Of a DNA stretch of 64,000 bases, positions 46,733 through 58,957 are shown piece by piece. This DNA comes from Stichopus chloronotus (Eukaryota > Echinodermata > Holothuroidea > Aspidochirotida > Stichopodidae): positions 5,528,835 through 5,592,834 of the forward strand of contig CM037840.1 of NCBI GenBank assembly GCA_021234535.1. The letters run 5' to 3'. Every line of letters begins with the position of its first letter. Position 1 is the stretch's first letter. The translations under genes were made by a program, and so were the position numbers. The notes beneath the pieces are model-generated. The model saw only the letters and a list, made by a program, of their open reading frames with translations. It did not search any database and had not been told where the DNA came from.

Positions 46733-49700
46733 CTACATAAAGATAAAACGCAAAGATTGTTACGTCTACAAAGAACCAAATGTTACATTAGTGAGGGCAA
46801 AAAAAAAAAAATGCTCTTTAAACATTGGTTATACAATATACAGCTAGACTTTTTTTCAATCGGGGTGGGTAGAGATGTACATCGTGTATTACTGCATCAG
46901 GGAACCATCTGCATCCTGCAGTGTAAGTTACAAAGGTATGGCTGACACTTAACCAGTGGTGTATGCTATTTTACAGGGTTTGTGGAGGACAAACTTCAAG
47001 ACTTCTCCAAAACTTCGCGGGATCACATGAGTATCAGCTTGAATTTGAAAGTGGTGCCATATCATTGGAGAGTGGGCGGTTAATAGTCTAAAAATGATAG
47101 AACTAATTACTGATCACCTCCCTGACGAGGAGCAAATCCCCTACAATTTGGGAAATTTTGTTCATGTAAAGTGGATTAGATGCAAAATGGTGCCACATTT
47201 TGACGGTAGATTTCAACTTAATTTCCAGGATTTTCTATATCTATATAAAAAAACAGATTTCTTTCATCTTGCTTGTTAGAATAAAGTAGACCTTATCTGT
47301 GGCGATCTGGTGTACAGGATTTTCCGCATGTGGTGGGAGTTCGTCTGAGGGCCAAGGCCTAGAGAGATTATGTGTAAGTCGAGTGCCACCGTCTTTTCTC
47401 GCTGAGTGTGCAAGACAATTTTTGCCTTTAAAAACCCTCCGGATGATCAGAAACGGGTGCGACCCCATGTTTGGAAAAGTGTGTGGGGTCTGGGGGGATG
47501 GGTCCTTGATAGGAGGGGTGCCACCGTGTCGCAAGGGAGGGCACGTGGGGGTGAACTCTTACGTGGTTAGTGTGCTATGTATACGATATTAAAGAGTAAA
47601 TCGCGGGAAGAAATGGGTCTTCTCGGTAAAAAAATGAAAAAAAGGGAAAAAATGATTTTCGAATTACCAACTTTCCAATTTTAGAAAATGACCACCTCAA
47701 TCCACCCCTACAGCAATCGACAGCTTTCGATTTTTATGAAGTGATAGGCCTACATTCCTGAAAAGTGAAGGGGCTATAGTTACCTCATTCACAACAGATA
47801 TCAAATTTAGCAATTTAGTCATTTTTTCAGAGCCTGTGGGAAAACGTTCCAATGCCCGACCTCCATCCATCAATAGCTACACCACTGTTGCTACTTTAGT
47901 TAGCATTAGCGCGGTTCAACTGGTGGGACTCACAGTACTCGATTTGCAGTTCCATCGAAACTTTTTGGTTTTATTATCATACTTTGCACCATCATCATCA
48001 TCAAGTGTGTGGTGGATGTAGTGTGCTTTATTTCATCCTTCTAGAAAAGAGCACCCTTCATTCAGAGACTAAAAAGTAAAACCGCGAGTGAAAATTACGT
48101 TGGAATTTTGTTTATACATTTTACCGTTTTCGGGATATGACTTTTCAAAGTTTGAGACAAATGCAAAACAGATGATGTGGAGTGTTGCACAGTGTTACTA
48201 TTTCTTTTGTAAAGCCCAAATATTTCGCCTCTTAATTACTGAATTACTGAGTTTCACATTGGTGAGTGATATTAATCTTTTGAAGGAGAAAATACACGCT
48301 CCCAAAATAAAGCCCTCCGAGCATATAAAATTTTCAAATGTCTTTGAAATTAACATAAGACATATCATTTGACGTCCATCACTTGACGTCAAAAATTTGC
48401 ATACTTAGAAAATTTTTATTCATGATACAGTTGTGAGGCTCTAATTTGTAAATTGGTCAATCTTTGATGGATTTGGTGGAATTTATAACTACTTATAATA
48501 TTATTAATGTTGAATGCACTCAATACTCCAAATGTCATTTTCAGGCCACACGACATTTAATGATGCTTGCAAATGTCAGTCATATTCTTACAGTAAATGT
48601 GTGGGTAGTTTCCATGGTGTGTGGGACTTACATTTTTTGTGGATTAATACTTGTTTATAGAAACAGCATTTCAATAGGTGAACATTTAATTAACATGTAA
48701 ATGCACACAAAAAATGTACTGTAAAAAAGCACTTTGAAAATACACTAAAAAATCGACTGGGACTTAACTACTCTAGATATTCAGTTTGGATTAGTAACTT
48801 ACCTTTCCCCAGTGTGGGCGCCCTCCAGCCTTTCTCACAATATCTTCAAATAACTTCCAATATTTAACGTTTGATGTATTCATACCATAAGGCCTGAAAG
48901 GAGTAATTGACAGCTTTTAAAGGCAGAATGAGCATTAAACATAACTTACTTTACACTCTCATACGAATGCTCACGTTAAGAAAAGCTTTTGTTAGAACTG
49001 CAAGATTGAAAGAGAGCAAATATTGATCGTGTGATAGCATGTTTAGGTTAACAATGCCAGTCTCGGAATCCACCTTGAGAGCAAATAACCCTCTAGACCA
49101 CATAATTACAAGCACAGAAATCTCTTAAAATTATGAATACAGGTCTAAATCATGAGCAATTGTGCAATATAAATTTGTAAATCTTTTTTTTTTTAAATGA
49201 AAAAATAGACATTCTGTTCTCATTGTGATAAAGAAATCCACATTTGTAATGAAAGTATTGCACGAGTACAATTGGGGATGTGTCCATGCAATATCGTGTT
49301 GATACGTACAGACTCCTTCCATTTCCTTAAAGTCGGTTTGCGCGATGAGGATATAAATTTCAAGATGGAATCTACATAATGGATTATATGACAATAATAT
49401 AGTTCAACGATATCATTGATGCTGAACATATGTCAAACAAAGTGACATTAACTGGGCTTAAACTCTCAAGTAATTGAAAAGCCAGCTACACCCGGTATAC
49501 GTATTGGCAAAACACCTGAGATTTGTTGAATCTCCGAGGCACGAAAATAACCTATTTGTCTATTATACTGGATAATGGATTTCAATATATCTATGTGCTA
49601 GCCTTTCTCAGCAATGCACCGCACATTTCCCTTCCGTCCTTAATCTTCGACCTGTCTGTTCTAACCTGTAATGAACAATGCCGATGAAACAACTGTCTCT

Positions 49701-52700
49701 TCCATTACAAGGACTGATCATTCCATTGTCTCCCTTAACAAATCTGGCCTCCACTGGAAAGTGAGCTGATATTCCGGGATTAAGATTCATCCTGGACCTC
49801 AACTCAACAAAAACTTCTTTTGTCTTCTCTCTACGATCAAATAAAATATTCAATCAACTATATTGTGTCCATTATCTTGGTCAGCTGGATCTAAACAAAT
49901 GATCAGAGAACATGATATAATACAAAAGCACTGCTAACATTATACAAAATAAGTTTTAGACACTACAATTGTCAATTGTCTTAGTATGTTGATGAATGGT
50001 TCACTGGGATTGGAGTAATTCTTCAGCTTCAATGTATGCAATCACTGATTAAAAGAATTCTCCACCAACATCCAAACTTCACATAATATATGAGATTCTT
50101 TACCGTTCTATCAGTTAAGCATAAATATTTTACCAGAGGAAGCTTCTTTAGATTTGAAATAACGCTTTGAAAGTTGGGCTTCAGTACGAGCCTGAATATG
50201 TGTGACGTAGAGCCGACAAAAACCGGTTTCCGTTTTTTGCTCTCTTCCTGTTTCTGGGAGGGTCTTGGATGCAAAAACTCTGTCGTTCAGAGATCATGAA
50301 AACCCTATGAATGTCTACATTTGATAAGATACTTTCAGTAAGATACATTCTGTAAGATACTAAAATACTAAGCGCATGAAACCAGAGGAGCTGTTATTGT
50401 GATGGACATAGATTTTAATTGCTGCTTATACTTTAAGACCTAGCAGACCAAGCAAAGGTGACCTGTGTAATTAGCTCAAAGGTATTCCTATCCTCTCTTA
50501 CCAGCTCAATATCATTCACAAACCAACGTCATTTAAGTCAACTAATCCTTAAACTAGAGCAGCGATGCTGCAGTTGCTCAACCCTTCTGATGTTAGGAAG
50601 TGTCCAGTTGAAAATTAATTTGGAACACATCTATGGTCCTAACATCGTTCATACTGTACACAAACTCATGTTGGGCTGGCCAGCACATAAACACTGTTGA
50701 CCTAGCAATTAACTTTCGCAGCTGGACCGTTTCAGCAGGGAGTTGCTATTTGACAAATAGCAAAGTTGGTTTCAGGGATAAATCTTAGCTATATAACACT
50801 GCCCACAGTGGACAGGGATAGGGATCAGAAAGTAGACTTCTATTACATGCCACCAGTTTGTGCAGGGCAGTGGCATAACCAGAGGGGGCTGTAAAATGTC
50901 TGATTGTCCCCTCCCACTACCCCCAATGAAATTGGTGAGTAAAAAAAATATTGGATGAAAACCACACCATGCATTTTTTAAAGAGGCTCATTGAGTTGTT
51001 TCCTGAAATTCAATAAATTTATCTACACCCGTCAAGTTTCCTTCACATACAAGTGACAAATGGTCAAACTAAGAAGATCCCAATGTTTCACATACAATGG
51101 AACATTAATGGGTAAGTAATTAATGATTTAATTTGCTTTATGAAAATTCGTGACCAGACACTTTTCATACTAGTACTACATTCACACGCACACAACCAGA
51201 GCAACTAACAGTCAAAAATTTGAAAATTTTGACAGTTTTCATAACTATTGGATGTGAAACTTGACTACTTATGCTAATTGTAAGTATTGTCATGTGTATC
51301 CTTCAAAACCACCACAAACTTTATTGATGTCAACTCAATGAGTCCCTTTAAGTAAATGCTGCTAAGTCGTGTGGAGTCTAATATTGATTCCGTAAAAAAA
51401 CAAATGAATGAAAAGAATCTAGTATGATGAAATATGTAGGCTTTTGTTGACAAATAAGAATGTTGCATCTCTACTTAGTGAACCCCCCCCCCCCCGTAAG
51501 TGCCTGAATACATTAATTTAAACTGAACTAAACTAGCACTATTGATGTTATCAAAAATTAATCAACAATTTCTTTTTGTGGCTTTCACTCACAACCCTTG
51601 CAGAGACTAACCTTTTGGAAGTGTAAATTTCTAAATGTGGTTTGTCAAAAATGAAGAATATTTGGCCACAATTCACAAGGTCTGGAAGGTTGGGAACTGC
51701 CAATTCCTGCACTATGAGAGGAACTTTTGGCAAAGATTTTAGTGGTATATGCTACACTACACTTAGAAAGTGCCATAATCACTTGTCTCCCACCCCCCCC
51801 CCCCCTTAAATAAAAAGTCTGGTTATGCCACTGGTGCAGGGCCTTGACCAAGCCAAGACCAAACCTCAACTCCCTAACATTCTCTGATAACCATTCCAGC
51901 TAGACCAGGGAAACAACTGGTGAAGAACAATAACCCCTCTGTATGCAATGTCCACACAGCCAGCAAGAGGGGCTATGTAATAGATTCTAAAATTAGCTGT
52001 CAGGGAACTTTGCCATCATGGTACATTAGTTGTGTACACAGTGGACACTGGATACTACAGGGAGTACAAATAATGCCCAAGAATAACAGTCAAAACAAAG
52101 TCACTGAAAACTGTCTTACACAAGCTTTAGCTTGAGGCTATTCATTTAAGGTGGTGAGCATGCCCCTCCAGATAAAGCTCACTTCAACTCACTACCACAT
52201 AATATATCCACTCAAATCAAGGAAGTGAGACTTCAAAAGGATCTAAAGCACAAGGAAAAATAATCAAATAGCCAAAAATTATGACTTCCCTTTGTCCTAT
52301 CATATAGTTAGGAACAACTTGTATTGTTATCCCAATGTGGCACCTTCACTGCAAATTTCAGAAAAATCCACCAGTAACTGCAGAAGAAGTAGGCTTTTGA
52401 AGAGAGAGACAGACATTTTCTCCCCCTACAGTACCACATAAGCTCTACCCACACTCCGTGGGTTGAGCTAACAATTAGGTAGCTTTGAACAATGCTTTCA
52501 AAGGTAGGTCTATGCCACTCCCTGGTGAAACAAGTTTTTATCACCAAGAGATCAGAACAGTACTGTAACCCACAGCTTGAGCTAAAAATCAAGGGCAATG
52601 TTCAATCTAGATTTGCCGGCACTACGTCACAACCGATTGATTTCAAGCAACAGGCTCGTACTTCAAATATTAACTAAAATAATTCATTTTGCGAATTCTT

Positions 52701-55700
52701 TGAAATATTTCCTGAAAAATGAGCACGATGGCTTGTCTACAATAATGTTTGCATCATTTTAAGAGACATAAGAATCGATGGTGGAGAATTCCTTTAATCA
52801 CTGATATTAACAATCGAGATGTCTTTCAGACACGCTGAGACTGATGTCAGGATTATTAGGAATGCAAACATTCACTTGGACAGGACCAAAAGGGCCTACA
52901 ATATCTTAAGATTATACAGCACACAATCAATTTTGTTACCAAAACCAACACCTAGTGGATTACCCTTAGAATTACGAAACAAGCGCATTAGTCTAGAAAA
53001 GGTTTTCGTGACCATATGTATATTCTTTTGCAGTTACCCTCACACTTTTCTTTCCTAAATGGAGGATAGCAACGTGCATTTAGAAACTAAAACATCGAAA
53101 ACAGCTCTGAAGTGCAGTTTGCTCATAATATTTAATTGCAGTCTCTGCTTTAATTGATAAAGCTTGATAAAGATTCTGGATGTAACTTACAATCAGAATC
53201 TAAAAAGTATTGCAAGGTGCTGTTTGTTGATAGATAAAAGCTTCCGCCGCAAAACTTACACAATATATACCATTAATATGTAAACAGGTAATACGGTCTA
53301 AGTTATTATTGTTATTATTATTATTTTTGAACGAAAATTAGTCCATTGCTATCGAAAGATTAGCATTTGCATCTTTCATTATAATAATGAGTCATACACC
53401 CACTCACTACTATGTATTTCATCATCACCAAAAAAGGATGAGTTTTTGTTCAAGGCTTTTAGCTCAGTTAACATCCAAGTCAGCAGAGGTCAAATGTGGC
53501 CAGATGTGGACACATTATTTCAAAAATGATAAAATGGACACACGCTTTGTTTATTGTATCCTCTAAGATTATCAGAAAGGTTTGTTGTTATTGATGAATC
53601 TCTCATACAGTATAGTTGGTTATATAATGCGATATATATGCGATAATATTTCCTCTTCTAGCAGCATTACATTACTCCAAGTTTAACTGCTATCACCAGA
53701 GAGCACGATAAGGTACTTACAGTGGAATGGCCCAATCGGTGACTTCTTGGGAGCAATAACAGCTGAAGGTGAAAAGATTATAAGATGTATCCACCCTCTC
53801 AACAGTGGAATTACATAGGAGACTAAACGTCATGTTGTTAATCAATGGCTGAAGTCGAGGAAATAGACAGCTGCAAAATCAATAAATTGACAAAAATACG
53901 CGATGTAACAAGCTTAGTTCCATCAGAACATCTATTGGTCACATACTTAATACTATACGGACAGTAAACTTAAACTTGCAGTTGACACCCCAATTTTTAA
54001 TTCGTAATTATTAATATCATTTAAAAGATTGGTGTGCATACATTACCTTAACAAATATGGGTACCTTATGCAGGATACCTTTCAGTACATTACTTTGATC
54101 ATGAAGCTGTTATTTAGATGTAGATGTGAAGGAAAATTTATAAATTTTGCTACCTAAAAGTCCACCGAATCGAGTGAAGATAAGCATGTTGGCTCAAAGG
54201 TATTTGTTCCCTTAACTATGTATGTGGTTTCGGTTCAATATCATTCACCTAACAACGTCATTGAAGGCAACTGGTCCTTCAACAAGTAGCTCTCTCTGAT
54301 TAATAATTTGTGACGTTAGTTGAAAGGCCAACAATTTAAAAACAGGTGGTATAAACTCGAAACGCCTCCTACGTGAAATAAATCAATACATAAATCTCCT
54401 TCTTTATCTAAGGATCACATGCAAGTGAGCTTAAGAGGCAAAAGTCCAATTTGTTTAACATCTAATATGAAAAATATCCAGAAATTAGTAAGATATACCG
54501 GTAGTAAGATATAGAATCTGTTTCATATTTTGGCATAAACCGGAATAGTAGAGAGTCATATGGGTCAGCAAGCGTCAAAAGGACCAGTAATTGTGTACTG
54601 TAAAGAATTTCCGCGTGAAACGTCACATGTGTCACATTATATGTCAAATATCGTGAATGAATTTGGACGTCCACTTCCACCAAAGTTTCTTTTGTAGTAG
54701 AGGTGGTACACCTACTTATCAAATAAATTTGTCTGAGCGTCCCTTCAAGTTCAATTTTGAAGGTTTTGAACAGTTGACCGTTGTTGGCCAAAATTACCTT
54801 TGATCTTTAGTTTTTTTTTATTAAATATGGTACACCTCATCAATAAACAAGAGACCTGACGAAACTTTAACTTCTGAGATATATTTTTACAATGTTTTAC
54901 TTCTTGACCACGAAAAAGCTTTGATTTTCAAGAGAAACGATAGTTCTTTGTACTTAACGTGCTACACCTATATACTAAAAATCAGATTTTTCCAAACCTC
55001 TCTCAACTCTTTCATGTATAGTGCTCACAAACTAAGCGTCACAAACAAACATTCAACAAGCACATTCCACATACACAAGCACATAGGGACAAGGATACTC
55101 TTGTCATCAATCTCAACCATTTCAGCTCACCATAGTGCAAACTATAACAGTGTAAGGTTTGAAGTAAATACAGTGAATTGCTAGGTAGTCTAGAAACAAA
55201 TATATCGAATACCTTTTCATGCCATAAACCGAAGGCTGAGCTGTAACTTTAACCTCAAGGTTAACCTTATGGACACCTTTAATTCCAACCACTCTTTGGT
55301 CATTTGATTCAAACTCTGTTAGGCGAATACAGTGGCACTCTTCGCTGACCTATTGTAGTGACTTTGTGATACCATAGTGGCTATTCCTAGTTCCCAGAGC
55401 ATAAACCCTTACTAGTCCCCAATTAGCGCTGCAGTACGACACAGCAAAGTATCAACTATGATTTGAAAGGTTCCCTAAAGATGCTTGTTTTATGGCTATT
55501 GGTAGAAGACTTTTACATCTCTTATGAAATACAAACCCAATCCACATGGAGAACTGGTGAAGGTGATATCCAATCATACCATGCCAAAACCAACTGAAGG
55601 TATTCTTGAGTGGTTGTTCCTTGGTTCGTTTGTCCTGGTAGACTATTACCTTATCTGTATGAGGGTACCAAGAGAACTTGCCATGGTCATAATCATCCAG

Positions 55701-56978
55701 GAATGTATCCAGTTGGTTGAGAATCTGTTCATAGATAAATTACAGTATGACATGGATTCACCACTGGGTCATAAATCGTATTTACAAAGTTACTAAACAA
55801 ACCTACAGTTGACAGACAAACCTACGGAAATTGATATGTTGAATGTTACCTGAGGAACGTATGTTGGTCATTTACTTAGGATTGTGCCATAGGTAAATGT
55901 TTCTGTCCCGATCTGGCTAAGATATCATTATTTACGTAAATCATTGTTGAAAAGCTATCCATACATATGTCACTACCTGATAATTTCAATTGGAATTCCT
56001 AAACTAGTGCCACCGTATGTGAGTTTCAGGTATGTGTGTGTAACTACAATCTGCAAAAGACGCCTAGTGTGTGGTTGTAGTATAACAACACATCAAATTA
56101 CGTATATACTGTACATACCTCGTCCAGAGAGTCTGGTTTTGAAACGGAATTTAAATAGAAGGCTTCATGGCACTGTAGTGTTACCTCTACAATGATACCC
56201 AGACATCCAATGCTACAAACAGCTGCTCGAAATATGTCTCTGTTATCATCCTCAGAGCAAGACAAGATTTTCCCATCAGCAGTAAGCAGTTTCAAACCTA
56301 CAACCTGAAAAAGATTTGAAACCTATTTGAGAACGACCATGGTACACTATTGATATATCCCGAAGGCAAACGTCACTTGAAAGCCGGTGCAGATTCAAAG
56401 TACTTTACATACACAAATAGGCATGCATTACCATGTAATTCCTCTGTATTAGTGTGATTTTATTAGTTAATTATTGGTGTACAGCTTGTGTACATATTGC
56501 AAGAACACCAAAAATATGCAGCAAAGAAAACTATCTTTAGATACGTTGTGTGTGAGTATCAAATTGCAGCAAATTCAAACGGACTCTTGAGAAATTCAAT
56601 GACTAGTGAGGTACTAGCTAACTACCCACAGCTGACACATTTCAAGTGCAGTTTAGAGTGGAAAGCTATTTTTTCCATCATGATGTTGTTTTTCTCAGTC
56701 ACTTTACTTTTGATAACTCTCTCCTTAGTATCTGATCAAGCAAGGTCTTAGATTCTCATACATTCACATATCGCTTCATTGTACGTCAAAGTTTGTTTGT
56801 GGTGACGCAGGTAAATATCACATATAAATTAGAATGCACATCTCTACATTCCTTAACATTCCAGAATATGTGGTCTGTATCACTTACATACGATCCAAGA
56901 ACACCAAACTGCTTGCCAGTTGCATGGGTACCACAACTAATAGCACCAGCAATGGTGGGCTCACCTACAGCAGGACAC
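46580..56978 (-). CDS. GULO: GULO-like gene 3, seven 3' exons
   Basis: Exons 56978-56888, 56304-56119, 55724-55537, 53870-53721, 49830-49666, 48893-48803 and 46732-46580 splice in phase to encode about 338 residues, from the GTH segment of the FAD fold to the C-terminus. All are open with consensus splice sites. Exon lengths equal those of gene 2, except that two exons are one codon longer. Motifs are kept (AHFPVEARF, GRDSCFIGIVHYR, HWGK). The three 5' exons, including the flavin histidine, were not found up to position 64000. They may lie further right (the gene 2 intron at this point is 5.7 kb) or be lost. A plus-strand gene tail at 61430-63712 falls in the expected intron. Expression is likely if the 5' exons exist. 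Confidence 0.87.
46733..48802. other. last intron of gene 3 with GC-rich block
   Basis: 47290-47590 is clearly richer in G and C than its surroundings and is open in short frames on both strands, but matches no family I recognise. Around 48990-48003 a short CAT repeat region and otherwise ordinary intron DNA are seen. Confidence 0.4.
48803..48893 (-). CDS. GULO: GULO-like gene 3, ninth-type exon (HWGK)
   Basis: 91 bp with acceptor CTTTCAG and donor GTAAGT. Encodes RPYG, KYWKLFEDIVRKAGGRPHWG and K. Confidence 0.88.
48894..49665. other. intron of gene 3
   Basis: No gene recognised; poly-T run near 49184-49194. Confidence 0.6.
49666..49830 (-). CDS. GULO: GULO-like gene 3, eighth-type exon
   Basis: 165 bp, one codon longer than gene 2. 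Encodes GISAHFPVEARFVKGDNGMI and SPCNGRDSCFIGIVHYR. The strongly conserved PVEVRF is PVEARF here. Confidence 0.9.
49831..50867. other. intron of gene 3 containing a local repeat unit
   Basis: 50220-50600 aligns with 45420-45700 (CTTTAAGACCTA, AAGTCAACTAATCCTT). No gene seen. Confidence 0.5.
50868..51833. mobile_element. non-autonomous hAT-type transposon with 8-bp target duplication
   Basis: 966 bp. The ends CAGTGGCATAACCAGA and TCTGGTTATGCCACTG are perfect 16-bp inverted repeats. Flanks are identical 8-bp copies GTGCAGGG (50860-50867 and 51834-51841). CAGTG-type ends with an 8-bp duplication are diagnostic of the hAT superfamily. No transposase frame is present. Poly-C tracts lie near both ends of the interior (about 51483, 51791). 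A TTAA MITE is nested inside. Confidence 0.88.
50982..51347. mobile_element. TTAA-flanked MITE, copy B, nested in the hAT element
   Basis: 366 bp with ends AGAGGCTCATTGAGTTG and, reverse-complemented, AGGGACTCATTGAGTTGAC. It is flanked on both sides by intact TTAA (50978-50981, 51348-51351). Same family as 14038-14304, about 100 bp longer in the right half. Non-coding. Confidence 0.82.
51842..53720. other. intron of gene 3 right of the hAT element
   Basis: 52600-52730 resembles 45830-45940. A 79-codon plus-strand ORF at 52819-53058 is unrecognised. An ATT repeat lies at about 53308-53326. Confidence 0.4.
53721..53870 (-). CDS. GULO: GULO-like gene 3, seventh-type exon
   Basis: 150 bp, one codon longer than gene 2. 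Encodes CLFPRLQPLINNMTFSLLCN and ERVDTSYNLFTFSCYC...DWAIPL, donor GTAAGT. Confidence 0.88.
53871..55536. other. intron of gene 3
   Basis: 54150-54420 resembles 14400-14650 in the gene 2 intron region (CACC.AATCGAG.GAAGATAAGC). A 109-codon minus-strand ORF (54462-54791) is unrecognised. Confidence 0.4.
55537..55724 (-). CDS. GULO: GULO-like gene 3, sixth-type exon
   Basis: 188 bp. Encodes ILNQLDTFLDDYDHGKFSWY, PHTDKVIVYQDKRTKEQ and FWHGMIGYHLHQFSMWIG. The donor at GG|GTTTGT was chosen by phase. Where gene 2 has FWD at the conserved WFWD, this copy has FWH. Confidence 0.88.
56119..56304 (-). CDS. GULO: GULO-like gene 3, fifth-type exon
   Basis: 62 codons. Encodes VVGLKLLTADGKILSCSEDD and FRAAVCSIGCLGIIVEVTLQ, ending SKPDSLDE before a GTATGT donor. 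Confidence 0.9.
56888..56978 (-). CDS. GULO: GULO-like gene 3, exon equal to gene 2 fourth coding exon
   Basis: 91 bp. Encodes CPAVGEPTIAGAISCGTHAT and GKQFGVLGSY, with donor GTAAGT. It enters in phase 2, so at least one upstream exon is required. Confidence 0.87.
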
Positions 56979-57736
56979 CTGAAAATAGTGAGGCAAAAAA
57001 AAAAAATCTAGTCCCAACGAACTCAGAAGCAATTGGAGTATTTGCTTTTCTGCAAACATTTTCACTTCATTGCTAACCTTATCTTCTCACTCTGGTTCCG
57101 TTGTGCTATCCTTAACTCTTTTGATAACGGTTTCACAGCAGTCCGTGAAAACAAAAACAAAGAAAACAGAGTGGAACAGTTAAGATTCAGAGAAAGGTAT
57201 GCTGGTAAGATACAGAGGATAGATAGGTAAGTCGGTAGGAGGATAGACAGGTAAGTCGGTAGGGAAGATGTAAGGATCTACAGTTTAGAATCTGGAATTA
57301 TAATAAATATTATACATTTCTCACTCAGACATGATCGTTTAACACTTTGAAATATTTATTATGTCGGTCAAGGATCAATTTTTTTTTAATAGAACCTAAA
57401 ATCTGACAGACTACTAATTGAGAGAGATGTATATCACGTTAACATGCATAACTTGAGTTATTTTGTCACAAAACATACACTACGTGTTAAGTCAATTCAA
57501 ATATGAAATTCCTTGAGATATACTATGTTTGCATCATCGTAATAACGTAATCCACCATGATACCTTCATGACCTTTGGCCTTAAATAAAAAAATAAAGTT
57601 TTCTTGCCCTACTTGTATAGAAATTCAAATCTTCCGATCAATAGCCCATGCAATTTTCCGAGAGTGTAAAATATAAAACAATTCAGACCACAGTGCTAAT
57701 AGATACACATTCCAAAAATATTTTTGTGCTTTGAAG
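56979..57736. other. DNA upstream of gene 3 exons seen here
   Basis: A 24-bp motif (AGATAGGTAAGTCGGTAGG) occurs twice at about 57219-57262. No exon recognised. Confidence 0.45.
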
Positions 57737-58130
57737 GGCAGATCTTCTTGGCAAATATTAAAGAACAATTTGTAGAGCCTTACACATTTCGGTCATAGTT
57801 TGTCACAAAATGTGGTCACTGCCTTACTGCTATGGAATGGTTTAGTTATGTCGAACCTTCTCCACACATGCACCTTACTATGCAAGGTTACTAAACAAGT
57901 AAATTTTTCAAGGTTGTTTAATTTCCAAAGGAGAGAAAAGTTTCAGACATTCTTTGCAAATATTTAAGAACAATTTATAGAGCTAAAAGAAAATTTCGGT
58001 CAGCGTCTGTCAGAAAATGTGGTCACTGTCTTACTGCTATGGGATGATTTACATATGTCATACCTTCTCCAGACCCCTTACTGTGCAAAACAAAATAGTA
58101 AATTTTTCAAAGTTGTTTAATTTCAAAAGG
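57737..58130. repeat. two-copy tandem duplication of about 200 bp
   Basis: 57740-57930 and 57948-58130 share TTGCAAATATT-like starts, AATGTGGTCACTG.CTTACTG, ATACCTTCTCCA-like and GTAAATTTTTCAA.GTTGTTT landmarks in order. No coding signal. Confidence 0.7.
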
Positions 58131-58957
58131 AAGCAAAAGCGTTCAATATAAGTGTTTTGCAAGAATTTAATCACATATTATTGTGCGAAAGTACCATTTG
58201 AAAATGAGTGCATGTGTTTTATCATATAGAGGTCTTATGAGTGGGATTTCTTTTAACCTCTTATATATACCTTCTTGGTATTCTAGTTTTTCGACACACT
58301 TTAAAGATGTTTTTTACAAGCTTAGTCGGGTGCAGTCAAATGACAAATAAAACTTAAATGTTTTGGATATGGTTGAAAGATAATTTTACAAATAATCAAC
58401 ACATTTGTGTATCACAGACACACGCACACAATCATCAGGGTGGTTATGATATTCACGTAGCCGAGGTAAATAGTCCTACATTTGAAAAGTTTCAAAACAA
58501 TATTAATTCTTTTCCTTTCTGGAAAATATTTGAGGATGTTTACCCATTATAACTTGATGTTTTAAATTTTGTTGCATGCATGAGATATGTTGCGATTTTT
58601 TCAAAATGAAGTTTCAAATGCAGTCTCAAATCTGGGACACCTCACAGATTTACAGGCAACTATTTAACTTTTCCCTCCTGTTACATTTCTTGTTAAGCCA
58701 GAAAAGTAGTTGCGAAAGGACTGTCTAGCCTTTGTATTATTGAATAACGTCGTTTTGACATAGACTCATTGTGTCATACAGTCATGTGAGTTCCTTCACG
58801 CCAAATGTCTCCTGCTGGGTGTTCGACCGGAATATCGTCCAAAGTAAGTACCACTGGCTGATAGACGTTTCCACTAAGGAATGGCCTTTCCTGTCCTTTA
58901 ATGTTTGTTGCTATCATGGTTTTGTGATCTATCTCTATAGATCTTTTTGTCTCAACA
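58131..58957. other. intergenic or intronic DNA
   Basis: Nothing recognised before the minisatellite. Confidence 0.4.
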
